Assembly (NCBI GenBank): GCA_002951815.1
Contig: CP019454.1
Span: 3,111,837-3,175,836 of the forward strand
Direction: 5' to 3'
Length of the DNA stretch: 64,000 nucleotides
From: Sulfobacillus thermotolerans
GTDB lineage: Bacteria > Bacillota > Sulfobacillia > Sulfobacillales > Sulfobacillaceae
Position 1 is the first letter of the stretch; each line of letters opens with the position of its first letter. Below the pieces are notes generated by a model. The model had not been told where the DNA came from. It made no database searches and saw nothing but the letters and a program-made list of their open reading frames with translations. Shown here one piece after another: positions 8,865-16,912 of the stretch. The position numbers and the translations under genes are program-made.

Positions 8865-10810
8865 GACGTGACCCCTCCTCCGTCGGGCGCGTAATCGTGC
8901 CAGTCAAACTGCGGATCCTGCGTCGCTCGACTGGTCGCCGCCAGTTCCCCGAGCGCCGTCGTCACCACCGGCACTTTGGTGCCCTCGCCATACAGATACA
9001 AGCTCCCCACAATTTCCGGTTGGACCGGGAAGTTATACCGCGGCGCCGGCGAACTCGTAAACCATTCCGGCGTCTTCGCGCCCCACGGGTTCTCCCCCGC
9101 CTGCGCGCCGTTCCGCCAGCAGTAGCCAATGTACAAAATATTGCCCAAGAACGCCGCGCCCAAGATAAACGCGAAGATCGAAACCTCGAAGTTCATCGGC
9201 TGCAGATACGCGGGGTACGCCGGCACCCACCGGTTCATCCCGTGCAAGCCCAGCAGGAAAAACTGGCTAAAGGTCAGGTTGAACGCTAAGAACGTGATAA
9301 TGGCCAAGGTCTTCCCCCACGTCTCGTTAAACGTCCGCCCCGACAGTTTCGGCAACCAGTAGTAGATCGCCCCAAAGCCGCTAAACACCATCGACCCGAT
9401 AATCGTGTAGTGGAAGTGCCCCACCACCCAGAACGTGTCGTGCAGCTGCAAGTTCACGATCGGGTCGGCCAAAAACACCCCCGTTAACCCCCCAATCAGG
9501 AAGTTAAACATACTCATCAAAATCCACAGCATCGGGGTATTGAGCCGCACTTTCGATTTCCACAGCGTTCCAATTGCCGACATGTAGGCAAAGCCCGTGG
9601 GAATTGAAATCATTTCCGTAAAGAACGAGAACGGCAGAATCTCACTGTTCCGCAGGTTGGTAAACATGTGATGCGCCCACACCAAGCCCGACAACATCAT
9701 CACGAACACCAAGCCAATCACGGCCCATTGCCGCCCAAACAGCGATTTCTGCGCCATGACCGGAATAATTTCGTTCCAGATGGCAAACGCCGGCACGGCG
9801 ATAATGTACACTTCCGGATGGCCAAACAGCCAGAACAACATCAGGTACGTGAGCGGACTGCCCGTCGCCGTGAAAAAGTTCAACGGCACCACTTTATCCA
9901 GCAAGGCCATCACAAAGGTGGTCTGGATTTCCGGAAACCAAATCAACATCAGCAGGTTGACGGTCACTTGCCCCCACACAAACAGCGGCAACCGTCCCCA
10001 CGTCAGCCCCGGCGCCCGCCGGAACATCACCGTCGCGACCAAGTTCAACGCCACAATCAGCGAGGACATGGTCAGCGCCAGCACGCCCAGATAGTAGAAC
10101 AAAATCCCGTTCGCATCTTGCCCCGCCAGCGGCTCATACCCCCGCCAGCCGGTGGACCATTCCCCCAGCAAGGGGCTGAACAACACCGTCAAAATCCCCA
10201 CCGGCACCAACCACACGCCAATCCCGGAGAGTTTCGATAAGACGGTTTCGCGCGCCCCGATCATCAACGGCACAAAGTAGTTTCCCAAGCCGCCGATCAT
10301 AAACACCGTTGCGAAGGAGAACATCATCAACGTCCCGTGGATGCCCACCGCCGTCAGGTAGTTGGACGGGTAGTGGAAAATCGTCAAATACGGGGTCATC
10401 AACTCATAGCGCATCAGCATCGCAATGCCTCCGGCGATTAGAAACCCGCCGACGGCAAACATCATGTACTGCAAGCCAATCACTTTATGGTCGGTCGCAA
10501 ATTCCCAGTACCGGCGCCAGCCCTGCTGCCGCTCCTGCCAGCGCGTGGGAAAGCCCATTAACGGCAATAAGACCGCATCATACAGCCCAATGCCCAACAG
10601 CCACCCGATCGCCGCACCGACCCAGCCGAACACCACCGACGGCCCCGTCACAAAGGGGTGGCCACGAAATGGATCCACGGCAATCACAAAGGTGTTCAGC
10701 AACAAAAACCCAATCGCCGCCCACAAAAACGCCCGCAAGACGGGGGGCATGGGGGCCTTCCGCGGTCGCGGCGCGTGCCCGGATTCCGGCACGGTCATAG
10801 CATGTGCCAC
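8861..10810 (-). CDS. Heme-copper oxidase subunit I
   Basis: A 649-residue catalytic subunit. Heme and CuB ligands are visible: GIHGTLMMF, FGHPEVY (His, Glu and cross-linking Tyr), WAHHMF and GHFHYT. Two extra hydrophobic segments precede the canonical core. Proton-channel residues differ from A1-type enzymes: IPTGFAY stands where the K-channel Lys is expected (TGVKVF type), and the loop after NYFVPLMIGA reads RETVLSK rather than the usual PD...PR.N. It reduces oxygen at the membrane. Start is GTG at 10810 (GGAGGG 6 nt upstream); the frame is open further upstream but without a good site. Subunit II lies 48 bp upstream. Confidence 0.93.
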   Translation of the reverse strand: MAHAMTVPESGHAPRPRKAPMPPVLRAFLWAAIGFLLLNTFVIAVDPFRGHPFVTGPSVVFGWVGAAIGWLLGIGLYDAVLLPLMGFPTRWQERQQGWRRYWEFATDHKVIGLQYMMFAVGGFLIAGGIAMLMRYELMTPYLTIFHYPSNYLTAVGIHGTLMMFSFATVFMIGGLGNYFVPLMIGARETVLSKLSGIGVWLVPVGILTVLFSPLLGEWSTGWRGYEPLAGQDANGILFYYLGVLALTMSSLIVALNLVATVMFRRAPGLTWGRLPLFVWGQVTVNLLMLIWFPEIQTTFVMALLDKVVPLNFFTATGSPLTYLMLFWLFGHPEVYIIAVPAFAIWNEIIPVMAQKSLFGRQWAVIGLVFVMMLSGLVWAHHMFTNLRNSEILPFSFFTEMISIPTGFAYMSAIGTLWKSKVRLNTPMLWILMSMFNFLIGGLTGVFLADPIVNLQLHDTFWVVGHFHYTIIGSMVFSGFGAIYYWLPKLSGRTFNETWGKTLAIITFLAFNLTFSQFFLLGLHGMNRWVPAYPAYLQPMNFEVSIFAFILGAAFLGNILYIGYCWRNGAQAGENPWGAKTPEWFTSSPAPRYNFPVQPEIVGSLYLYGEGTKVPVVTTALGELAATSRATQDPQFDWHDYAPDGGGVTS

Positions 10811-10857
10811 AATGTTCCCTCCTTCGTTATCCCACCGAGCGCCTCGGCGGGGGACCC

Positions 10858-11670
10858 TTAGCCGTTGGCTAAGGCTTTCTGGGCTTTCACCCACTGCGCA
10901 AATTGCTGATCCGACACCACCGCTAACGGCGATTCCATCCACGGGTGGCCCGGGCCGCACACTTCGGCGCACTGCACGCGCACCATCGGATTCACGGCAT
11001 ACGACGTAATCGCGGTCGGCGTCAGGTACTCATAGCGGGTTTCGCCTGGAATCACATCTTCTTTAATCCCAAAGGCCGGCACCCAAAAGCTGTGAATCAC
11101 ATCCGCATATTGGTCATAGGTGTGATACGGGTCATACGACCGCAACACGAACTTCACGGGCACATTCACGGGCAACTCCAGCAAATTTTGGCCGTTGGGC
11201 GTCAGCGTTTGGGTGAGCCCATACTGCGGATAGCTGAAAATCCATTGCCATTGCCGCGCCGTCACATCCACGACGAGGTCGTGGGTATTCGCGGCGGGTT
11301 GATCCAAGGCAAACATCTGCTCCATCGCCGACGTCGTCGGATGCAGGAAAAATAGCAGATTTAACGCAATCGAGCCGCCCACCCAGACCAAGACGAACGC
11401 TTTGTTGTCAATCGCAAAGCGCTTATTGGCCGGCGGCATTTCGCCCCGCTTGGTGGTAAACCGGACCATCGTAAAGACCAAAAAGAGCACCACAAACACA
11501 AATACCGGGGTCAGCACCACCAACAGAAAGTTAAACGCTTGCAGCGCCAACTGCCCTTGGTTGGACACAATGTAGTACATCGGATTGTGCCGAATGATCA
11601 CGCGGTCGCCGATCTCCCCCAGCACGCTGAAGACAACCCACAGCACCGCAAAGACGACATTTTCTCCCAT
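10858..11670 (-). CDS. Heme-copper oxidase subunit II with CuA site
   Basis: A 270-residue protein with two or three N-terminal membrane helices and a C-terminal cupredoxin domain. The CuA ligands are complete: His in DVIHSFWVP and the C-x3-C-x3-H-x2-M cluster CAEVCGPGHPWM. A CuA site implies electrons from a cytochrome c or copper protein rather than quinol. AAAGGAGG lies 10 nt before the ATG. The Tat-exported cupredoxin gene ends 30 bp upstream and is a plausible donor. Confidence 0.93.
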   Translation of the reverse strand: MGENVVFAVLWVVFSVLGEIGDRVIIRHNPMYYIVSNQGQLALQAFNFLLVVLTPVFVFVVLFLVFTMVRFTTKRGEMPPANKRFAIDNKAFVLVWVGGSIALNLLFFLHPTTSAMEQMFALDQPAANTHDLVVDVTARQWQWIFSYPQYGLTQTLTPNGQNLLELPVNVPVKFVLRSYDPYHTYDQYADVIHSFWVPAFGIKEDVIPGETRYEYLTPTAITSYAVNPMVRVQCAEVCGPGHPWMESPLAVVSDQQFAQWVKAQKALANG

Positions 11671-11700
11671 GCGGGCACTTCCTCCTTTCCCTCGCCGCGC

Positions 11701-12348
11701 TTAGGCCGGCAGGATCATCACTTGGCCCCGCATCCCGGTGCGGTAGTGAATGTATTGCTGCACAAAACAGCCGAAATCCCACAATCCGGGCTTGTTCGGC
11801 ACCGTAAACGACAAATGCAGGCTGCCCCCGGGCTTCAACGTCGGGCTAAAATCGCCCCCCGATTGAATGTTGTACGCCGCTTTGGGCCCCACATAGGTCA
11901 CAATCGCTTGATTGGGCACAAAGTTGTCGATGCCGTAGGGATCACTTAACGTCACCGGCACCCCATCCCAGAAGTCTTCTTGCCACGCATCGGCCGGTAG
12001 ATTGCCAAACGCTTGAAAATAGGCCTCATTGACATGGCGGCCCATGGTCCATTCATGCCAGTGGGTATGGCTTTGGTTTTGGAAGATGACTTCCATGCGG
12101 TCGCCCACCCGCCAGGTCATGTAATTCGGAATGTAGTAGTAGTCATAGGCATACAAATGCACGGTCCCCGAACTCACCGGCGACCCAAATACGCTCCGCG
12201 CCGCATTTACGAGGCTCTGGCGCCCAAACAACGTCACCGCGCCGGCCACGCCAATCGCCGCCGTGCCCACGAGAAATTGCCGCCGGCTCCACTCTGGCTG
12301 TTGAGGCTCTGGAGACTCGATCGGCGGTTCATTTGGTACTTTGCTCAC
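11701..12348 (-). CDS. Tat-exported cupredoxin-like protein
   Basis: A 215-residue protein with a twin-arginine signal (SRRQFLVGTAAIGVAGAVTLF) followed by a ~170-residue beta domain. Likely type-1 copper ligands are a His in SHTHWHEW and the C-x6-H-x4-M cluster CFVQQYIHYRTGM near the C-terminus. The start is GTG at 12348 with GGAGGAGGG 6 nt upstream. It is the first gene of the oxidase operon, so it probably carries electrons to CuA of subunit II or is a bound extra subunit. Copper binding is inferred from the ligand pattern. Confidence 0.75.
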   Translation of the reverse strand: MSKVPNEPPIESPEPQQPEWSRRQFLVGTAAIGVAGAVTLFGRQSLVNAARSVFGSPVSSGTVHLYAYDYYYIPNYMTWRVGDRMEVIFQNQSHTHWHEWTMGRHVNEAYFQAFGNLPADAWQEDFWDGVPVTLSDPYGIDNFVPNQAIVTYVGPKAAYNIQSGGDFSPTLKPGGSLHLSFTVPNKPGLWDFGCFVQQYIHYRTGMRGQVMILPA

Positions 12349-12600
12349 GTGGAACCCTCCTCCCCAATATGACGCCAATAATAATCTGAATATTGCGATA
12401 TAAAGTCCCGTAGGCCGAATTTGTTTCACAACATACTGTGTGGGCGGCTTCTGTTTAAACCACCGGATGCATCGCGAGTTTAGCTAACCTCTGACGCAGG
12501 CGACGTAGAAACCGCCCCTGCACCGGTATGTTGTCCAGCCAAACCCCAGGACCTTAATCTTTGTTGCTCAACGCGTGAAAGCCACTTCCTCGCCGCGTCG

Positions 12601-13122
12601 TTAACTGCTCATGGACGGGTTGCCCGAGGGAACAACCTTGACAATATCCCATACACCACTGGTCGGCGTATTATTGGGATCCCCATTCAACATATCCGCT
12701 AGGGTATAAGTGCCAACCTGACTTGCTGTAAATGAATAAGACTGCGACTGTCCGGGCAATAATCCCGCCGTCGGGAACGTTACGACTTGGCGATAGGATT
12801 GGCCAGCACCAGGAAACGCAAGATGATGGTTTTTATAAATTCCGATGGATTCGGGAATCGGTCCTTTATTAATGAAATCCATGTTCACATGATATCCAAC
12901 CGGAATAGTTACCACGAGCTGGCCATCAGTAAATCCGTCAAAAGTATTGCTCTGTTGCGCACTACTATAAAGTCCTTCGATTTTCAAATCGACGGTGTGT
13001 GTTCCCGGATGGTTAACCATCCATTGGGAAGCATCGATAGTAGGTTGTGAACCGCAACCCGCAAGAGCCATTGCTAAAATCCCCATGGTCGCTGCGGCTG
13101 CCAATTTCTTGACATGAGTCAC
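12601..13122 (-). CDS. Sulfocyanin-like lipoprotein lacking copper ligands
   Basis: A 173-residue protein with a lipobox (LAMALAGCGS). The mature part follows the sulfocyanin layout: VTIPVGYHVNMDFINKG, then IPESIGI, then PGQSQSYSF, GTYTLADM and GVWDIVKV. In sulfocyanins the corresponding stretches are LPHN, ACGxxGHA and GMW and supply His, Cys, His and Met; here they read PES, ADMLNGD and GVW, so all four ligands are missing. GTG start at 13122 with AGGAGGG 7 nt upstream. It sits ~250 bp upstream of the oxidase operon on the same strand. A structural or chaperone role is inferred. Confidence 0.6.
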   Translation of the reverse strand: MTHVKKLAAAATMGILAMALAGCGSQPTIDASQWMVNHPGTHTVDLKIEGLYSSAQQSNTFDGFTDGQLVVTIPVGYHVNMDFINKGPIPESIGIYKNHHLAFPGAGQSYRQVVTFPTAGLLPGQSQSYSFTASQVGTYTLADMLNGDPNNTPTSGVWDIVKVVPSGNPSMSS

Positions 13123-13267
13123 TCCAAAGCCCTCCTCTCAGTACGAATTAACACATATACCTTATCACAAAGAGATAGGAATGAATGAACTAATTTTTAT
13201 AACGCGGTAAAAAATATTCAACAAGCCCACACCAAAGAACTGCTTCTAAGTCAAGTGCAACCGAAAG

Positions 13268-14485
13268 TCACGCTACCCAATGGGCGGTTGCAAAAAGCGC
13301 CGTCAGTAAAGCGCCCAGATACAAGCACACGCTCCAATACGCAAAACGCCACCAGGGGCGTCTTGCAAGCGCTATGGCAAGCACCAATAAAATGGGGAAA
13401 TTTTCGAAGATAAGACGAGGAAAGGACATCAGCGGTTGATTATAGGCTGGAAAGAACAACGTCACGGCCAGTGCTGGGGCTAAATAAGCCCAGAGGTAAA
13501 GCGGCAATCGCCAACCGTACAAGACTAGAACTATCAGACTACCTACCATAAAAATCAGGTTATAAAAATTAATAACGGGTCCTTGAGCGGGGCCCGGACT
13601 AAACAAGTAGGGATAGTTCCACACCACTTGACGACCGGACCACGCTGCGTGAAAAGCCGTCACTAAGGTAACCCATGGCCAAGCAAAATGTCTGCCCCAA
13701 TCGGACTGCACCGATTGAAACATCAACGGATCGTGAAAACGCCACGTCAAAAACGCCATGTATACCAAAAGACCTAACGCCGACCCGATACTAAATCCCA
13801 CAGCGCGCCAAAACCGGCGTTCTTGCTTCCACACGAGAACAAACAGCGAAAGCGATAGCAAAATCCCATATATACTCGTTAAAGTGGCTAATGCCGCGAG
13901 CACAAAAGCCCACCAATACCGACGCTTTTGGGCAGCGTAGAGGGTGGAAAAGGCCAAAGCCGTGTACAGTGCTTCCGTATAGACAGCATTTAAATAAAAT
14001 CCCGTAGGAAAAAACGCATAGACTAATACCGCCATCCAAGCAACGGCCGGACCCCATTGGTTTGAAACCCACAAATATAGCACGACGACGGAGACGGTAA
14101 ATGCAACCAAACTAATTCCCAAACCGGCCCAAATGCTTGAACCCAGCAGATGCATCAACCAAGGATACAACGGAAAAAAAGCGCTCGACGCGGTACGCCC
14201 TTGATAGCCAAACTGCGCAATCGATAAATACCAATAGCCATCCCAATGCGCCCAGATCCCAAACAAACTTTGAAACCACAGTCCACCATGGGGAGGAATC
14301 TCGCCTTGGGGCGCATCGACCCAGGCATGCGGCAGATAGATATAGGCTAAGGTTCCTATTTCTTCAAAGAATAAGCGGGACAAGAGGACTAAGAAGGCCA
14401 AAAGAGCTCCATGAGCAATCGCCCTTGCCGGCTTTTTAGGGGATTCGGGCAAGGGTTCACGCGTTGACGGCAAATCTTGACCCAC
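13268..14485 (-). CDS. PIG-V-like GT-C mannosyltransferase family membrane protein
   Basis: About 405 residues with roughly ten transmembrane helices. The first external loop holds WAHWDGYWYLSIAQFGY and is followed by AFFPLYPWLM, both characteristic of bacterial PIG-V/GT-C mannosyltransferases; the Asp in WDGYWY is the likely catalytic acid. The enzyme would transfer a sugar from a polyprenyl-phosphate donor outside the membrane. The start is taken as GTG at 14485, with GGGAGG 8 nt upstream, rather than the ATG at 14512 that precedes that site. Confidence 0.75.
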   Translation of the reverse strand: MGQDLPSTREPLPESPKKPARAIAHGALLAFLVLLSRLFFEEIGTLAYIYLPHAWVDAPQGEIPPHGGLWFQSLFGIWAHWDGYWYLSIAQFGYQGRTASSAFFPLYPWLMHLLGSSIWAGLGISLVAFTVSVVVLYLWVSNQWGPAVAWMAVLVYAFFPTGFYLNAVYTEALYTALAFSTLYAAQKRRYWWAFVLAALATLTSIYGILLSLSLFVLVWKQERRFWRAVGFSIGSALGLLVYMAFLTWRFHDPLMFQSVQSDWGRHFAWPWVTLVTAFHAAWSGRQVVWNYPYLFSPGPAQGPVINFYNLIFMVGSLIVLVLYGWRLPLYLWAYLAPALAVTLFFPAYNQPLMSFPRLIFENFPILLVLAIALARRPWWRFAYWSVCLYLGALLTALFATAHWVA

Positions 14486-14649
14486 TCTTTGGACCTCCCT
14501 ATAGTATGGCATGATAGACCATACCTATGATACACGATGACTCGTCGTCAATCCTTGAGATCTGAAATCGCACAATTTGTGTTCTCGTATGTTTTATCCC
14601 CAAATTCTTAGAAATAGATGAAAAATCCGCGTCCCAAGGTCCCTACCTG

Positions 14650-15009
14650 TTATTTGCGAGGCTTAAGAGCCCGCCGTTCTGGCATCTCATCTCCTAAAGC
14701 ATGCAACCTTTGCTCCCACTGGGGCCATAGGAAAAAAATCCTACGCATATGGGGGCGATCAAAGAGAATTCCCTGCCCCCATCTTTTCCCCCCGTGCAAA
14801 ATTTCCGAAGGTAACAACGCATACGCTGTAGCTGAATAGCAAAACAAGCAGACTGTGCAGTCGGTCACGATGTACCATACGCCAGGCCGAATGCGAAAGC
14901 GGCACCGGACAACACCCATGGGCGTAACGTCTCCCTCATTGACTACCAAGGCAGGGCCTCCTATCGTCACCCTTTTCTGGTATAACGATGTAATGAGGTC
15001 TGATGTCAC
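14650..15009 (-). CDS. Hypothetical protein downstream of HAD phosphatase
   Basis: A 119-residue frame beginning with GTG 11 nt after the HAD stop codon. It contains IGGPALVVNEGDV, VRCRFRIRPGVWYIVTDCTVCLFCY and a basic C-terminus. The CTVCLFC run could bind metal. No family is recognised and the ribosome site (AGGGCG) is weak, so it may be a small downstream cistron or chance. Confidence 0.4.
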   Translation of the reverse strand: MTSDLITSLYQKRVTIGGPALVVNEGDVTPMGVVRCRFRIRPGVWYIVTDCTVCLFCYSATAYALLPSEILHGGKRWGQGILFDRPHMRRIFFLWPQWEQRLHALGDEMPERRALKPRK

Positions 15010-15020
15010 TTGACGCCCTA

Positions 15021-15710
15021 TTAGTCTTTGCTGCAGCTCACAAGAAACTCGCCCACCGCAACCAGGGAATCTTTGCAAATAGGAGGCTTAGACAGAGGCC
15101 CGTACCAAGGCCTATGATAGCGGCGTAGCCAAATCGCTCTGAGCCCCGCAGACACTGCCCCCGCGATATCTGTTGCCGGATTGTCGCCGACAAACCAGCT
15201 TTGATGGGCTGCTACACCCAACTGACGCAAAGCTTCCATGAAAATTGCTGGATCAGGCTTTTTCACCCCATACTCGCCCGAAATCACCACAGCGTCCAAA
15301 TAATTTCCGATACCCAAGGTATCAATCTTCTGCCTTTGCCCCGGACCCGGGCCATTCGTGACAATCCCTATTTTCCACCCAAGTTGGGATAATGAGCGCA
15401 ACAGTTGGTCCAGTTCCGGCGTCCAATGACTGCAATACGGAAAATAAGCCCGCCAATGTGCCAACAATTCCTGCCAAGAAGGCATCTTGCCCGGAAACCA
15501 CGGCAACGCCCGTTGCAACGCTTGCATCGCTTCGCGCCCTCCGCGCAGAGGGCCACCGTCCGCTGCTATTAGCGCCTGAGCCAGCCATTCTTGATCGATC
15601 GTGCTAAGCTGCGGCCCAAAATCTTTGTAAAAATAGTGTTGGGCGTAAGTGCGAATAGCCGGATACCGGTCATACAACGTATCATCCAAATCAAAGAGAA
15701 CGGCCTTCAC
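15021..15710 (-). CDS. HAD-superfamily hydrolase
   Basis: A 229-residue HAD phosphatase with all four motifs: DLDDTLYD (nucleophile Asp and acid Asp), IVTNGPG, KKPDPAIF (Lys) and FVGDNPATDIAGA. The helical cap between motifs I and II fits the YjjG/HAD-IA group, which act on nucleotides or sugar phosphates; the substrate cannot be assigned. GTG start with GGGAGG 9 nt upstream. Cytoplasmic. Confidence 0.85.
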   Translation of the reverse strand: MKAVLFDLDDTLYDRYPAIRTYAQHYFYKDFGPQLSTIDQEWLAQALIAADGGPLRGGREAMQALQRALPWFPGKMPSWQELLAHWRAYFPYCSHWTPELDQLLRSLSQLGWKIGIVTNGPGPGQRQKIDTLGIGNYLDAVVISGEYGVKKPDPAIFMEALRQLGVAAHQSWFVGDNPATDIAGAVSAGLRAIWLRRYHRPWYGPLSKPPICKDSLVAVGEFLVSCSKD

Positions 15711-15799
15711 AGGTCATTCCTCCCTATGCCTGTAATGCCGATGTAAAACATCGGGGGGTCAGCGTATAGCGATGAGGACAATATGCCATCCTGAAAATT

Positions 15800-16912
15800 A
15801 TGAACACTCATTTCCTATCAGCAAGCTTAATCATCATCAATGCGGCAACCTTTAGCCCTCATTTCAGCGCTTATCAGCCGGCGCCTTTAACACCGCCTGA
15901 ACAAGCCGTGAAAAGCGCCTTGCAGCACTTGGTGACCCAAGAGGACCACGCCATCTTGACCCACAATCGCCAAGCCCTAGGGCAGGTCTTTACTCCCCAA
16001 GCGCACGCGGCCCTTCATGAGGCGACAAAGCGCGAAGCCTATTTGTCGGCGTGGGCCAAATCTCGGCAAATAGCCTTTAAGCGCGTCACGGTGAGTCTTC
16101 GGACGCCCGGTATCCAGTTCCGAACAAATGGCTTGGTTCACGTTTTTGCGATTGTCAGTGAACGCTACCAAGTACAAAAAGGGACCTTGTCAGATTCGTT
16201 TGGGCTGGGTATCCGCCATGATTATGTTTTGCAGTCACTACACGGACAATGGCGGATTGCATCCGACGATTTTACCGACCCTCTGAATCAAGATACGCGC
16301 ATTCCTGGCTCTGTGCGGCCGGCCGACGATTTCACACCGCATTACCAGGCGCCTTCTGTGCGTTCTCACAACCTAGCCGTTGACTATGCCAATCGCTATT
16401 GCGGAGCAGCGCCCGGTTGCGGAAATGGCGGCCGTTACAATTCGCATTATATCGACTACAACGGGGACGGAGGCGATTGCACTAATTTCATTTCCCAAGC
16501 GTTAGCAGCTGCAGGATTTCGGCAAACACCCGTCTGGGAATATAGCGCGAGGCTTGGTGAAGGAAGTCCGGCTTGGGCCAATGCCGCACGCTTCAAATAC
16601 TTTCTAGAATCCACAGGGCGAGCCACCTTGATGGCCCAGGGCCGTTATAGCCAACTCACCCAGCCGACAAAGCGCTTTCCGCACGGCGCGGTCAATAATC
16701 TCGTGCCGGGCGATCTCATCAGTTATATTGAACATGGGCGTACGGTCCACACCGCCATTGTGGTCGGCACCGACCGCTTGGGCTATCTTGTGGTCGACAC
16801 CCATACGGCTGACCGCTATCACGTTCCTTGGGATTTGGGATGGGACAGGCATACCGTCTATGACTTTTGGCATGTCCACTATCCGTCGCCTAATCCTCAT
16901 GCCTCATCATAA
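15800..16912 (+). CDS. Putative secreted amidase (amidase_6 family)
   Basis: A 370-residue protein with a weak N-terminal hydrophobic segment that may be a signal. Residues ~30-180 are a domain typical of proteins carrying amidase_6. The C-terminal half has LAVDYANRYCG, the family signature GGDCTNFISQALAAAGF (probable catalytic Cys), RTVHTAIVVG (probable His) and VDTHTADRYHVPW. Amidase_6 proteins are NlpC/CHAP-like hydrolases often acting on the cell wall. Its 3' end overlaps the convergent penicillin acylase gene by 23 bp. The ribosome site is weak; no better start is seen. Confidence 0.8.
   Translation: MNTHFLSASLIIINAATFSPHFSAYQPAPLTPPEQAVKSALQHLVTQEDHAILTHNRQALGQVFTPQAHAALHEATKREAYLSAWAKSRQIAFKRVTVSLRTPGIQFRTNGLVHVFAIVSERYQVQKGTLSDSFGLGIRHDYVLQSLHGQWRIASDDFTDPLNQDTRIPGSVRPADDFTPHYQAPSVRSHNLAVDYANRYCGAAPGCGNGGRYNSHYIDYNGDGGDCTNFISQALAAAGFRQTPVWEYSARLGEGSPAWANAARFKYFLESTGRATLMAQGRYSQLTQPTKRFPHGAVNNLVPGDLISYIEHGRTVHTAIVVGTDRLGYLVVDTHTADRYHVPWDLGWDRHTVYDFWHVHYPSPNPHASS

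Noticed and set aside
8266-11949. Many long open frames on the plus strand across the oxidase genes
   Set aside because: They are shadows of a GC-rich block; they are Arg/Pro/His-rich with no ribosome sites, and the minus-strand frames have clear family motifs.
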